A stretch of DNA of 10,198 bases from an uncultured Desulfobulbaceae bacterium (GCA_947260045.1 CAMYOP010000063.1:15611-25808), one strand, 5' to 3'; shown: positions 1 to 7,103, counted from the first letter of the stretch. Numbers and translations are program-made. The notes: a model not told the origin generated them from the letters alone.

Positions 1-837
1 AATCGTTTTTCCCTGATGAGGTTTTTGATTATAAGGAAAAAAGTCAATATTGAGTAAATTATCTCTTAGCTTTATGCCCCACTTTGAATCAGGTTCACAA
101 ATTATTACAGCCTTACCTTGTGTTGTAATATAGTCTGTAAACAGCTTTTGCTTTGAGCTGAAATAGCTCTTCATTTCTTTATGGAAATCGAGGTGATCAT
201 GACTCAGGTTGGTAAAAATTCCTACATCAAAAAAGACACCTGCAATTCTTTTTTGGGCAAGAGCATGTGAGGAAACTTCCATGATGACATGGCTAATACC
301 TTTATCCAGCATCTTGCGCAGGAGACCATGGAGGAAAACAGGCTCTGGAGTTGTCAGGGAAGCATCCACGATAGTGGTATGTCCGTCTCTACCTGTGTAA
401 CGATAATTAATAGTTCCAATAACCCCTGTCTGAATATTTGCTGCCTGCAGGAGTTTTTCTAAAATCCAAGAGGTCGTCGTTTTGCCATTGGTACCAGTAA
501 TGCCGATCATTTTCAGTTCGCTTGCCGGGTGCCCAAAAAAGGCAGCTGCCAATAAGCCAAGCGCTTGATGGCTGTCAGCAACCTTTATGACACTGACACT
601 CTCTGGTATTGTATCGTCTTTTTTTTCAACTATTACGCAGATACAGCCATTTTCAATAGCCTGGTGTATGAATAAGTGACCGTCAGTATTTTCTCCATGA
701 ATGGCAACAAAGATACTGCCTTCTTGCACATCACGAGAGTCACTGGTTACTGACGTAACTTTTATGGACGCAGTTGTGGAATCTATTTGACCTGGTTTTG
801 GGTTTAAGCTGCTTAAAATCTTGCCAAGAGTACTCAT
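1..837 (-). CDS. murE: MurE, UDP-N-acetylmuramyl-tripeptide synthetase (C-terminus beyond window)
   Basis: A cytoplasmic ATP-dependent ligase that adds the third amino acid (usually meso-diaminopimelate in Gram-negatives) to UDP-MurNAc-L-Ala-D-Glu. The frame is open for 279 codons from an ATG to the window edge; the family is about 490 residues, so the C-terminal domain and the motif that sets amino acid choice are not visible. The N-terminal Mur domain has DSR at 33-35 and DGH at 52-54. The P-loop TGTNGKTT is at 114-121, followed by TTPEP (162-166), MEVSSHAL (186-193) and TNLSHDHLDFH (209-219). K229, in YFSSK, is the expected carbamylated lysine. Nine bases separate the start from the ftsI stop codon, and the Shine-Dalgarno AAGGA lies just before it, partly overlapping that stop, so the two genes are probably translationally coupled. 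The identification is secure; substrate choice cannot be read here. Confidence 0.96.
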   Translation of the reverse strand, partial: MSTLGKILSSLNPKPGQIDSTTASIKVTSVTSDSRDVQEGSIFVAIHGENTDGHLFIHQAIENGCICVIVEKKDDTIPESVSVIKVADSHQALGLLAAAFFGHPASELKMIGITGTNGKTTTSWILEKLLQAANIQTGVIGTINYRYTGRDGHTTIVDASLTTPEPVFLHGLLRKMLDKGISHVIMEVSSHALAQKRIAGVFFDVGIFTNLSHDHLDFHKEMKSYFSSKQKLFTDYITTQGKAVIICEPDSKWGIKLRDNLLNIDFFPYNQKPHQGKTI

Positions 838-846
838 TTGTATCCT

Positions 847-2700
847 TTAGGGAAGTTCTGGTTCCAGTAACAAAAAAACTTCCTCAATGTTTTCCAACGA
901 TGTTCCTGCTTTAGGATCCTGGGAAACTATCCGTCCGGTGCCCTGTGCTCTTATGTTAAGTTTAAGATGGTTAAGTTCCTGCAAGCCCTTACGTAAACTA
1001 AGCCCCAGCACATTTGGCATTTTTTTAAGAGAAACTGGTGTTTCTAACTTTGTTTGCGGGTGATCAATCTGACGAGATATAAGAAAACGCTCAAGGTTTT
1101 CATTGGTAGGTTTTAGAACTATTTCATCTCCGGTTGTTCGCACATTATTGCTGTGTAGAAAAGGCAACAGTTTTGTGCCAAGACCTGGCAGTGTGATTTT
1201 TTTCTTTTTCACCTGTTTTTTTAAGGGCGCCAGGTGAGATCTTTGAGCCGCAACAACCAGAAGGATATCAGGAATTTTTTTGGGAACCCAACCAATGAGT
1301 ATTTCCTGGTTTACATACTTGGAAAAATTTCCAGTAGCAATGGTTTTGACTGTGGAACCATGAATAAAGACATAATCCTGTTTATTGTTTTTTTTAAGCC
1401 TTGATAATTCTCTTCGGACTTTAACGCCTTGGGCAGGTTCAAAAATACCTGTAGTAGCTGTGCCGATCAGGTTGTTTCTGCCAAAGGATTTACCAAGATT
1501 ATGATCGAAAATCGATTCCAAAAAAAATGGTTTTAACTTGTAACCACCATTGAGAAGGCTGGCAAATGTATTTGTGATTTTTAGGCATGAAGCTTGTTGT
1601 GGAGAATGCGTTTCTGCAGGTTTTAAATGGTCTGTATTATCTTTCTGGCAAAGGGGCAGGTAACAATCAATTTCAGTATACAGGCCAAGCTTTTGGTTTG
1701 ATGCAACAATCTGTTCTGATGTTAAGCCAAGGTTTTGGCTTGCAACGAACACTGGAGGCAAATCAGTTCCCATGCCATTACTGCTTATGGATCTGGCAGT
1801 CCTTGCAAGAAGAGGATGGATCATGCCCAGGTCAAACTGGATACTGTCATGAAGGCTTTTTTGATTTGATTCATCCGCCTTCCAGTAATAATTAGGGTCA
1901 AATGTTGGCAAGCTGTTAAAGGAGAGGACGCCACCAGTTCGTATATCCAAAACGATGGCCATTGCCTGATCCATCTGCTGGTCCTTCATGTATTTTTTCA
2001 GCAGCTCGTCTGTTTTTTTCTGGAGCTGGGTGTCAAGAGTGAGAACGATATCTGTGCGGGAGCGCCCTAAAATTTTCTCTCCGGCAAAATCTACTTCAGG
2101 AGCATCTGATTGGATGAATTCTCCAGGCTGTAGGATGGTATCGTAGAGCCCTTCAGCACCTTTCAAACCAATATTATTGTCTGAAAACCCAAGTAAATGT
2201 GCGGCCATGGTATGTTCCGGGTAGAAACGAGTTTCGTTTGGCTTGATATAAATACCTGCAAGATCGAGCTGTTTGACCTCCGATGCCTGATCCTGGCTTA
2301 AGTAGCCAGCAATTTTAATGTTTTTATGAGTCTTGTTGAAACTGTCTTCAATATTTTCTTTTGTTTTTCCTGTTATTTCCTCCAGCCTGGAGATGGTCTT
2401 CGTCTTGTCTTCGATTTCATTTGGTCTGGCTATAATATCGTAGAGTAAATAGCTGACTCCCAGCTCTTTATAGTTTCTGTCATATATCGTTCCTCTTAAA
2501 ACAGGTTCAGCGGACTTCTTGTCCGCTGATTGATTTTCTATTTTGCCGACAGCTAGCTGAATGACGCTGCCGATGTCCTGGAGGGAGAGGGGTAATCTAT
2601 ACAGAGTCACTCCAGCCGCTGTCAGCAAAAAGAAAAGCGATGCAAGAAGAAAAAGTAGTCTTCTCTTATTTTTGGTTTGTTTCTTTCCAACTTTAACCAT
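847..2700 (-). CDS. ftsI: FtsI/PBP3-like division protein with PASTA domain, transpeptidase active site apparently lost
   Basis: By position and architecture this is the septal class B penicillin-binding protein, which normally cross-links septal peptidoglycan in the periplasm as partner of FtsW. Seen in order: basic N-terminus and one membrane segment (about 13-34), dimerisation domain with LRGTIYDRN (68-75) and RFYPEHTMAAHLLGF (158-172), transpeptidase-like domain (about 220-487), and a C-terminal PASTA domain (about 560-613). The length of 617 residues is normal. The catalytic motifs are not. Counting without gaps from LPTFDPN (264-270), the EPGSTxK site falls on DLGMIHP (290-296), with Met293 in place of the nucleophilic Ser. 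The KTG position reads GSTV (448-451). An SSN at 306-308 may be the remaining SxN. SxxK strings at 278-281, 334-337 and 449-452 are out of register. The frame is open and the fold markers are kept, so a structural role is more likely than random decay. The gene starts 4 nt after the ftsL stop. Confidence 0.85.
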   Translation of the reverse strand: MVKVGKKQTKNKRRLLFLLASLFFLLTAAGVTLYRLPLSLQDIGSVIQLAVGKIENQSADKKSAEPVLRGTIYDRNYKELGVSYLLYDIIARPNEIEDKTKTISRLEEITGKTKENIEDSFNKTHKNIKIAGYLSQDQASEVKQLDLAGIYIKPNETRFYPEHTMAAHLLGFSDNNIGLKGAEGLYDTILQPGEFIQSDAPEVDFAGEKILGRSRTDIVLTLDTQLQKKTDELLKKYMKDQQMDQAMAIVLDIRTGGVLSFNSLPTFDPNYYWKADESNQKSLHDSIQFDLGMIHPLLARTARSISSNGMGTDLPPVFVASQNLGLTSEQIVASNQKLGLYTEIDCYLPLCQKDNTDHLKPAETHSPQQASCLKITNTFASLLNGGYKLKPFFLESIFDHNLGKSFGRNNLIGTATTGIFEPAQGVKVRRELSRLKKNNKQDYVFIHGSTVKTIATGNFSKYVNQEILIGWVPKKIPDILLVVAAQRSHLAPLKKQVKKKKITLPGLGTKLLPFLHSNNVRTTGDEIVLKPTNENLERFLISRQIDHPQTKLETPVSLKKMPNVLGLSLRKGLQELNHLKLNIRAQGTGRIVSQDPKAGTSLENIEEVFLLLEPELP

Positions 2701-2704
2701 CTCA

Positions 2705-3064
2705 TTAGAGTTTATGCACTTGGCTCTCTATGGGTAAATATAGCTGGAGCTCTACCGCTGCAATTTTTTCAATATGCTTTTTGGACATGAGTCGAGCCCT
2801 TTGTACCAGCAGATTCATGTTTTCATTTGCAGCATTTTTTTTCATAGCTTGTAACTCTGTCATTTTCACACCTGCAGAATGAATACGCATAGTATTTATT
2901 TGACTTACAATGCACGTTACTAAAAAGCCAATCAGGACCGTGAGCCCTAATATCTTTTTCATTTGAAAGGTAATTGTAGTGCGTGACCTGTTGGATACGT
3001 TTTGACGAAACCCAATTAAAGGCGATTGTTGATTGTACATTCTGTAGTTTACATTTGTTACCAT
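2705..3064 (-). CDS. ftsL: FtsL-like cell division protein
   Basis: A small bitopic divisome protein of 119 residues. In known systems FtsL forms a complex with FtsB and FtsQ and activates the FtsW-FtsI synthase. A polar cytoplasmic tail (1-36) is followed by one membrane segment (about 37-55) and a periplasmic helical stretch with likely coiled-coil character (about 56-108). The tail LQLYLPIESQVHKL resembles the conserved FtsL ending with a GL..P..xQv..L pattern. FtsL sequences diverge widely, so the name rests mainly on this topology and on the position between rsmH and ftsI, the standard dcw order. A strong Shine-Dalgarno, GAGGAGGAA, lies a few bases before the ATG and fixes the start. This is the best ribosome site in the cluster, in contrast to the weak sites before mraZ, rsmH and ftsI. 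Confidence 0.88.
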   Translation of the reverse strand: MVTNVNYRMYNQQSPLIGFRQNVSNRSRTTITFQMKKILGLTVLIGFLVTCIVSQINTMRIHSAGVKMTELQAMKKNAANENMNLLVQRARLMSKKHIEKIAAVELQLYLPIESQVHKL

Positions 3065-3092
3065 AGCTTCCTCCTCTCTTCTAAACCGCCTC

Positions 3093-3986
3093 TTATCTTC
3101 TTTCCGCTACCCGTAATTTGGCACTCCTGGCACGTTTGTTACGGTCAATCTCTTCATCTGTCGGCTTGATAGGCCGACGTGTAATAATTGTGTAATCTTT
3201 GTTGTTTGCAAAAGCCTGTTTCACAATTCTGTCTTCCAGTGAGTGAAAGGTAATGATGCAAATCCTGGCCCCCTTTCGTAATATTGCAGGAGCATCGTTT
3301 ACGACTTTGACTACGTTGTCCAGCTCCCTATTCACCGCAATCCGTAATGCCTGGAACGTTTTGGTGGCAACGTGGATTTTTTTTGGGTGATATTTTCTTG
3401 GTATTGCCTCTGCAATGCATTTTGCTAGCTGACCTGTTGTTTTGATTGCTTCTATTTGCCGAGCGTAGACAATATGTGCTGCAATTCTTCTCGCCTGTCT
3501 TTCCTCGCCATAGTTAAAGAAAATATCGGCGAGATCTTCTTTGCTCAGGCTATTAACCAGATCTGCAGCTGTGGTGTTTCTGTTTCTGTTCATCCGCATG
3601 TCAAGAGGATCATTGCCTTGAAAACTAAAACCTCTCTTGCGGTTATCCAGTTGCAGTGATGAAACTCCTAAATCCAGCACTAACCCATCAATTTGATGAA
3701 TATTGACCTTGGTCAGTTCCTCCAGTATATCTGCATAACTTGCCTGGAGGAGAGTGACTCGTTTGTGAAAATCAGCTAATCGTTTACTTGCAAGACTAAA
3801 AGCTTCCTTGTCCCATTCAAATCCAACGACCTGGCCATCAGGAACAGATGCCTCCAGGATTGCCTGAGTGTGTCCTCCCAGGCCAAGGGTTCCGTCTACA
3901 AAAAGTTTTCCAGATGCTGGTTGTAAGGACTTGATAATTTCCTTTTCCAGGACTGATAAATGTATAGATGTCAGCAAAATGGTCAC
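3093..3986 (-). CDS. rsmH: RsmH (MraW), 16S rRNA (cytosine-1402-N4)-methyltransferase
   Basis: Uses S-adenosylmethionine to methylate N4 of C1402 in the ribosomal decoding centre. The 297 residues match the family size. Visible motifs are HLSVLEKEI (9-17, the usual HxPVLLxEV with Ser for Pro), the SAM loop DGTLGLGGHT (31-40), DLGVSSLQLD (105-114), GFSFQGNDPLDMRM (119-132), HVATKTFQALRIAVNREL (205-222) and FHSLEDRIVKQAF (247-259). The acidic SAM-contact stretch reads VGFEWDKEA (54-62), with Glu where Asp is more common. The start is taken as GTG (3986-3984), 9 nt after the mraZ stop, with no clear Shine-Dalgarno; an ATG four bases further upstream is in another frame. Coupling to mraZ translation is likely. 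It is the second gene of the dcw cluster. Confidence 0.96.
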   Translation of the reverse strand: MTILLTSIHLSVLEKEIIKSLQPASGKLFVDGTLGLGGHTQAILEASVPDGQVVGFEWDKEAFSLASKRLADFHKRVTLLQASYADILEELTKVNIHQIDGLVLDLGVSSLQLDNRKRGFSFQGNDPLDMRMNRNRNTTAADLVNSLSKEDLADIFFNYGEERQARRIAAHIVYARQIEAIKTTGQLAKCIAEAIPRKYHPKKIHVATKTFQALRIAVNRELDNVVKVVNDAPAILRKGARICIITFHSLEDRIVKQAFANNKDYTIITRRPIKPTDEEIDRNKRARSAKLRVAERR

Positions 3987-3995
3987 TCATGTGGG

Positions 3996-4472
3996 TTATA
4001 AAATTCCAAGTGAGGAGAGCCCCTGTTCAAAATTCTGGAAATTCTTCCTTGTCTTGCTTGTTTCAGTCTGCCAAGCTTCTTTATCCCAGATTTCAAAATG
4101 GTCGAGCATACCGTTTAAAACGACTTCCTTTTCAATGCCAAATTCGCTGCGAAGTGTCGGTGGTAATAATATTCGTCCTTGTTTATCCAACTGGCACTCG
4201 GTAACCCCTGAAATGACATATCTGACAAAATCTCCAAAACCAGGCTGAGTCTTGCCTTCGTTGAGCAGCTTTTCTTCAAGGATTTCCCACTCGCTGACAG
4301 GAAAAGCTTTCAAGCTTTTACTCCAGTTTGTGATGATGATATTTTCGCTGTAGACCTCACGCAATACCTCACGGAAACGACTTGGGATGTTCAGTCGTCC
4401 TTTTGAATCCAATGAATGTTCAGACCTGCTTCTAAATCGAAGCTCGGCAACTTTTTCCTTCAAAAGGTTCAC
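3996..4472 (-). CDS. mraZ: MraZ, transcriptional regulator of the dcw cluster
   Basis: A DNA-binding protein with two SpoVT-AbrB-type swapped-hairpin domains. In studied bacteria it forms a ring-shaped oligomer and binds repeated TGGGN boxes at its own promoter. The first domain carries SEHSLDSKGRLNIPSRFR (17-34) and the second ECQLDKQGRILLPPTLRSEF (92-111), then FEIWDKEAW (126-134). The 158 residues are close to the family size. The usual start (MFxG-SEHSLD) would fall near residue 12, so the GTG chosen here gives about 12 extra residues. No good Shine-Dalgarno precedes this GTG, and an in-frame TTG at codon 4 is an alternative. The N-terminus is therefore uncertain although the identity is not. 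A matching operator lies just upstream at 4502-4527. Confidence 0.96.
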   Translation of the reverse strand: MNLLKEKVAELRFRSRSEHSLDSKGRLNIPSRFREVLREVYSENIIITNWSKSLKAFPVSEWEILEEKLLNEGKTQPGFGDFVRYVISGVTECQLDKQGRILLPPTLRSEFGIEKEVVLNGMLDHFEIWDKEAWQTETSKTRKNFQNFEQGLSSLGIL

Positions 4473-4501
4473 CAGGTGTTACGTGTTGTTTAGGGTTGAT
4501 G

Positions 4502-4527
4502 GTCCCCTTTTCCCCACTTTTCTCCAC
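4502..4527 (-). promoter_or_regulatory. Probable MraZ operator: three boxes at 10-bp spacing
   Basis: On the minus strand, boxes TGGAG (4526-4522), TGGGG (4516-4512) and GGGAC (4506-4502) are each separated by AAAAG, giving an exact 10-bp period, one helical turn. MraZ from E. coli and other bacteria is known to bind direct TGGGN repeats separated by 5 bp, so spacing and core both fit. The third box is imperfect (GGGGAC in place of GTGGGG). The array starts about 10 bp after the -10 element and covers the expected transcription start, where binding would repress mraZ and the dcw cluster. That function is inferred. Confidence 0.8.
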
Positions 4528-4536
4528 TTAGTATTT

Positions 4537-4565
4537 GTTGTATACGAAGGATTTGTTAGAGTCAA
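4537..4565 (-). promoter_or_regulatory. Predicted sigma-70-type promoter of mraZ/dcw cluster
   Basis: Minus-strand TTGACT (4565-4560) matches the -35 consensus at five of six bases. The -10 is either TACAAC (4542-4537) with a 17-nt spacer or TATACA (4544-4539) with a 15-nt spacer. The transcript would start near 4530, leaving a leader of about 55-60 nt before the mraZ GTG. Position upstream of the first dcw gene and next to the MraZ boxes supports the call. It is a pattern prediction only. Confidence 0.6.
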
Positions 4566-4599
4566 GGGAAAATATATACAGTAAATCAATAGTTTGGAT

Positions 4600-4843
4600 A
4601 TGTGATAGAAACTGGTGCAAAACACAATATGAGGTGTTGTTCAGGTTTGTGGGCTACTATATGATGGGCAAGAAGAGGATAATTTTGATTCTTGAAAAAA
4701 ACTGGGGTGAGATTAATTGTTCAGGTATATGTTTAGTATTGTTTGATAAATATTTTATTGGTGAAAGTGAATTTTTTTTTAAAAAAAGAAGATGGGTACT
4801 GTGATGTTATGTGGGGGTGCAAAGTGGGGTAAGGGGGATGAAC
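4600..4843 (-). terminator. Candidate Rho-dependent terminator region (C-rich, G-poor transcript)
   Basis: This AT-rich gap lies directly after the last gene of the ruv-pan-fumarase operon and upstream of the mraZ promoter on the same strand. Counting 4621-4843 on the plus strand gives about 65 G and 12 C, so RNA read from the minus strand would be strongly C-rich and G-poor, especially in the first 45 nt after the stop codon. A C>G bubble without structure is the classic sign of a Rho loading site. No GC-rich hairpin with a U-tract was found. No gene on either strand is supported here. Confidence 0.45.
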
Positions 4844-5440
4844 TTACACTTCAGAATTCCTGTTTCTAATTTTTTTATAATAATCAGTACCATGGACGTC
4901 ATCAATGACAACCGCTGGAAAATTTTCAACTTCTAGCAGAAAGAGAGCTTCTGGTCCAGCATCATGAAAGGCGATAGTCTCCATTTTTTTAACGCATTGT
5001 GAGAGATATGCTCCTGCTCCGCCGAAGGTAGAAAGGTAGAGAGCACCATGTTTGAGCATAGCCTTGCGGACTAGATTTGAGCGCGCACCTTTACCCAGGG
5101 TGGCTGTTAAACCAAGTTCAAGCAGTTGGGGGGTATACGAATCCATCCTGTAGCTGGTGGTTGGACCTGCTGCGCCGATAATTTTTCCTGGCCTGGCTGG
5201 GCTGGGGCCAACGTAGTAAAGGAGTTGACCTGAGAGATCCACAGGCAGTTCCTCACCTTTTTCGAGCAGCGCGCAGAGGCGACGGTGGGTTTGATCCCTC
5301 CCTGTGTATATCGTTCCGGTAAGATGGACAAGGTCCCCTGCTTTTAATGTTTGGATGACATCTTTTTCAAATGGTACGCTTATGTTTTTAAAAGAGCTGG
5401 AAAAATCAGTTGATGTGGTCTTGTTGTCCATAGGGGTCAC
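4844..5440 (-). CDS. Class I (Fe-S) fumarate hydratase / tartrate dehydratase, beta subunit
   Basis: The C-terminal half of the two-subunit, oxygen-sensitive hydro-lyase that interconverts fumarate and L-malate; L(+)-tartrate dehydratase is a close relative that motifs alone do not exclude. Visible family signatures are GRDQTHRRL (47-55), GPSPARPGKIIGAAGPTTSYRMD (78-100), GKG (117-119) and the C-terminal EALFLLEVENFPAVVIDDVHG (164-184). The domain is complete. The 198 residues include a somewhat long N-terminus, so GTG (5440-5438) and the in-frame ATG nine bases later (5431-5429) are both possible starts. Neither has a clear Shine-Dalgarno. The gene begins 18 nt after the original alpha stop, suggesting coupling to alpha translation. 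That coupling would now be lost, because the shifted alpha frame ends about 190 nt earlier. It works only with an alpha subunit, and the neighbouring one is broken. Confidence 0.93.
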   Translation of the reverse strand: MTPMDNKTTSTDFSSSFKNISVPFEKDVIQTLKAGDLVHLTGTIYTGRDQTHRRLCALLEKGEELPVDLSGQLLYYVGPSPARPGKIIGAAGPTTSYRMDSYTPQLLELGLTATLGKGARSNLVRKAMLKHGALYLSTFGGAGAYLSQCVKKMETIAFHDAGPEALFLLEVENFPAVVIDDVHGTDYYKKIRNRNSEV

Positions 5441-5458
5441 ATATATAAAAAAATCTAT

Positions 5459-6243
5459 TTATAAAACAATATGTTTATGTCGGTGCGAATGGCATTGAAT
5501 ATTCACGGCAACGGGCAGGCTGGCGATATGGGTTGGGTAGGTGTTTATATGAACTGCCATTGCAGTATTAGATCCACCGAGCCCATGTACCCCTACACCT
5601 TTTTTATTAATATCTTTTAGAATTCTGTGTTCTAAGAGAGCAACCTCTTCCCGGTCACTTGCCTGTCCAAAGGGGCGCAGGAGAGCTTTCTTGGCAATGA
5701 GGGCAGCCTTTTCAAAGGTTCCGCCAATTCCAAGCTTATATATTCAACCGCTCCTTCAATCCCTACTGAGGGGGGGAGCATTTTCAGGCCACTCATGTTT
5801 TCAGAGCCACATCCTTTTGGCAGGAAGTCAATTTCCAGTTTATCTCCCTCAATGAGTTCCAGGTGAATGACAGCAGGTGTGTTGGTGCCAGTATTGCTTC
5901 TGGTTACCACGTCACACACTGATTTCCGCAAAAATCCGCGGTCGTAACCTTGCCTGACACCTTCCTGCACTGCTTCTGTAAAATTGCCTTTGATGTGAAC
6001 ATCCTGACCAAGCCTCACAAAGACTGAACATATACCAGTATCCTGGCAGGCTGGAATCTGCTCTCTGCTTGCTATGTCTGCATTCTTGATAAGAACTTCA
6101 AGCACACTTTTGGCAAGTGGAGAGGATTCCGAGTCTCGAGCTTTAAGCAGAGCTTCCAGTATGTCGGGTTCAAGGTCATGGGCTGCAGCAATGGCCAGCC
6201 TGGAGACAGCCTTGGTGATTTGCTCGCTAGTAACAGTTTTCAT
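5459..6243 (-). pseudogene. Class I fumarate hydratase / tartrate dehydratase alpha subunit, broken by an internal deletion with frameshift
   Basis: The alpha subunit normally provides three cysteines for the catalytic [4Fe-4S] cluster. The first frame gives a good family match up to about residue 168: ACQDTG with Cys66, TRSNTGTNTPA (114-124), LPKGCGSENMSGLKMLPPS (141-159) and GIEGAVEY. It then continues as unrelated sequence to a stop at 5632. From 5731 a second minus frame resumes the family with GIGGTFEKAALIAKKALLRP and runs 90 residues to VNIQCHSHRHKHIVL and a TAA at 5459. Only 8 nt separate the two parts, where the family has about 20 residues including GPNPCPP, the second cluster cysteine. 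A deletion of about 52 nt explains both the shift and the loss; restoring it gives 278 residues, the usual size. No other stops occur in either part, so the lesion is recent or an assembly error. The gene starts 11 nt after panB. Confidence 0.88.
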
Positions 6244-6254
6244 AATATGTATCT

Positions 6255-7103
6255 TTATTTAGAAGATGTATCCTCTTCTAAAAGGGTCTTGAGATTTTCG
6301 CTGGAATCAAATGTATGTTGATCAGACGGGAACGTACCATCCTTTACTTGGTTTTTAAAGTCTTCGAGAGCACCTTTAATTTGAGGTGCCAGGTTGACGT
6401 ACTGTTTTACAAAACTAGGGGTGAATTTTTCAAAAAGACCCAGGAGATCATTTGTTACTAATACCTGTCCATCACAGGACGGTCCTGCACCAATACCTAT
6501 GGTTGGGACACCAATTGAAGCAGTGATGATTTCAGCAAGTTGACCAGGGACACATTCAAGAACAATGCTGAAGGCTCCAGCTGCCTCAAGAGCTCTGGCA
6601 TCAGCAAGCAGGCGACGGGCAGACTCAAGATCTTTTCCCTGTATTTTAAAGCCACCAAGCTGGCCGGCAGTCTGGGGTGTCAGACCAATATGGCCCATCA
6701 CTGGTATGCCCGCCTTTACAAGATGACCGACAGTGTCACAGACTTCGGTTCCGCCTTCAAGCTTTATCGCATCGCAGCAGGCCTCTTTAAGAAATCGAGT
6801 ACCATTTTCTAAGGCTTGGGTGGTGTTTATCTGATACGAACCAAAAGGCATGTCGCCGACAAGAAGTGCATTGCTGTTTCCTCTACTTACTGCACGGGCA
6901 TGGTGAAGCATTTCATCCATGGTGATTGGCACTGTGGAGTCGTAACCAAGAGCAACCATTGCCAGAGAGTCTCCTACCAGTATGATGTCAATACCACTTG
7001 CATCAAGAAGTCGTGATATGGAAACATCGTAGGCTGTCAGCATGGTGATTTTTTTGCCCAGCGCTTTTCTATCGGCAATATCTTTAACTGTAAGCTTGAT
7101 CAT
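6255..7103 (-). CDS. panB: PanB, 3-methyl-2-oxobutanoate (ketopantoate) hydroxymethyltransferase
   Basis: Transfers a hydroxymethyl group from 5,10-methylenetetrahydrofolate to 2-oxoisovalerate, giving ketopantoate, the first committed step to pantothenate and coenzyme A. The 282 residues form a complete (beta/alpha)8 enzyme. Visible are LTAYD (22-26), LVGDSLAMV (42-50, Mg-binding Asp45), VGDMPFGSY (82-90, Asp84), IKLEGG (113-118, Lys114), PVMGHIGLTPQ (134-144, His138), and VLECVP (181-186), in which Glu183 fits the catalytic glutamate of the family. TIGIGAGPSCDGQVLV (201-216) closes the site. The ATG lies 29 nt after ruvB, and the only GGAGGGG in the gap is about 17 nt from it, further than usual. 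Other pantothenate genes are not nearby, so its place in this operon says little about function. Confidence 0.97.
   Translation of the reverse strand: MIKLTVKDIADRKALGKKITMLTAYDVSISRLLDASGIDIILVGDSLAMVALGYDSTVPITMDEMLHHARAVSRGNSNALLVGDMPFGSYQINTTQALENGTRFLKEACCDAIKLEGGTEVCDTVGHLVKAGIPVMGHIGLTPQTAGQLGGFKIQGKDLESARRLLADARALEAAGAFSIVLECVPGQLAEIITASIGVPTIGIGAGPSCDGQVLVTNDLLGLFEKFTPSFVKQYVNLAPQIKGALEDFKNQVKDGTFPSDQHTFDSSENLKTLLEEDTSSK

Noticed and set aside
1587..1895. Plus-strand open frame of 102 codons inside ftsI
   Set aside because: It is antisense to the divergent part of the transpeptidase domain, and its composition is what a shadow frame would give. I also considered whether it meant ftsI was miscalled here, but ftsI reads continuously with family landmarks on both sides.
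3868..4248. Plus-strand open frame of 126 codons across the mraZ-rsmH junction
   Set aside because: It is antisense to two strongly recognised genes and has no family likeness.
4637..4726. Ten-base direct repeat TTGTTCAGGT at 4637-4646 and 4717-4726
   Set aside because: Two short copies 80 bp apart in AT-rich, compositionally biased DNA are plausible by chance, with no partner structure.
4535..4804. Plus-strand open frame of 89 codons in the gap upstream of mraZ
   Set aside because: It overlaps the mraZ promoter, has low-complexity AT-rich content, resembles no known family and has no supporting neighbour on that strand.
4811..4838. Plus-strand G-runs resembling further MraZ boxes
   Set aside because: The runs are spaced about 13 and 8 bp, not 10, face the other way, and are far from any promoter. 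The C-rich transcript explanation fits better.
5632..5740. Programmed frameshifting to rejoin the two fumarase alpha frames
   Set aside because: There is no slippery site at the junction, and rejoining the frames would still lack about 20 conserved residues including a cluster cysteine. A deletion explains both facts.
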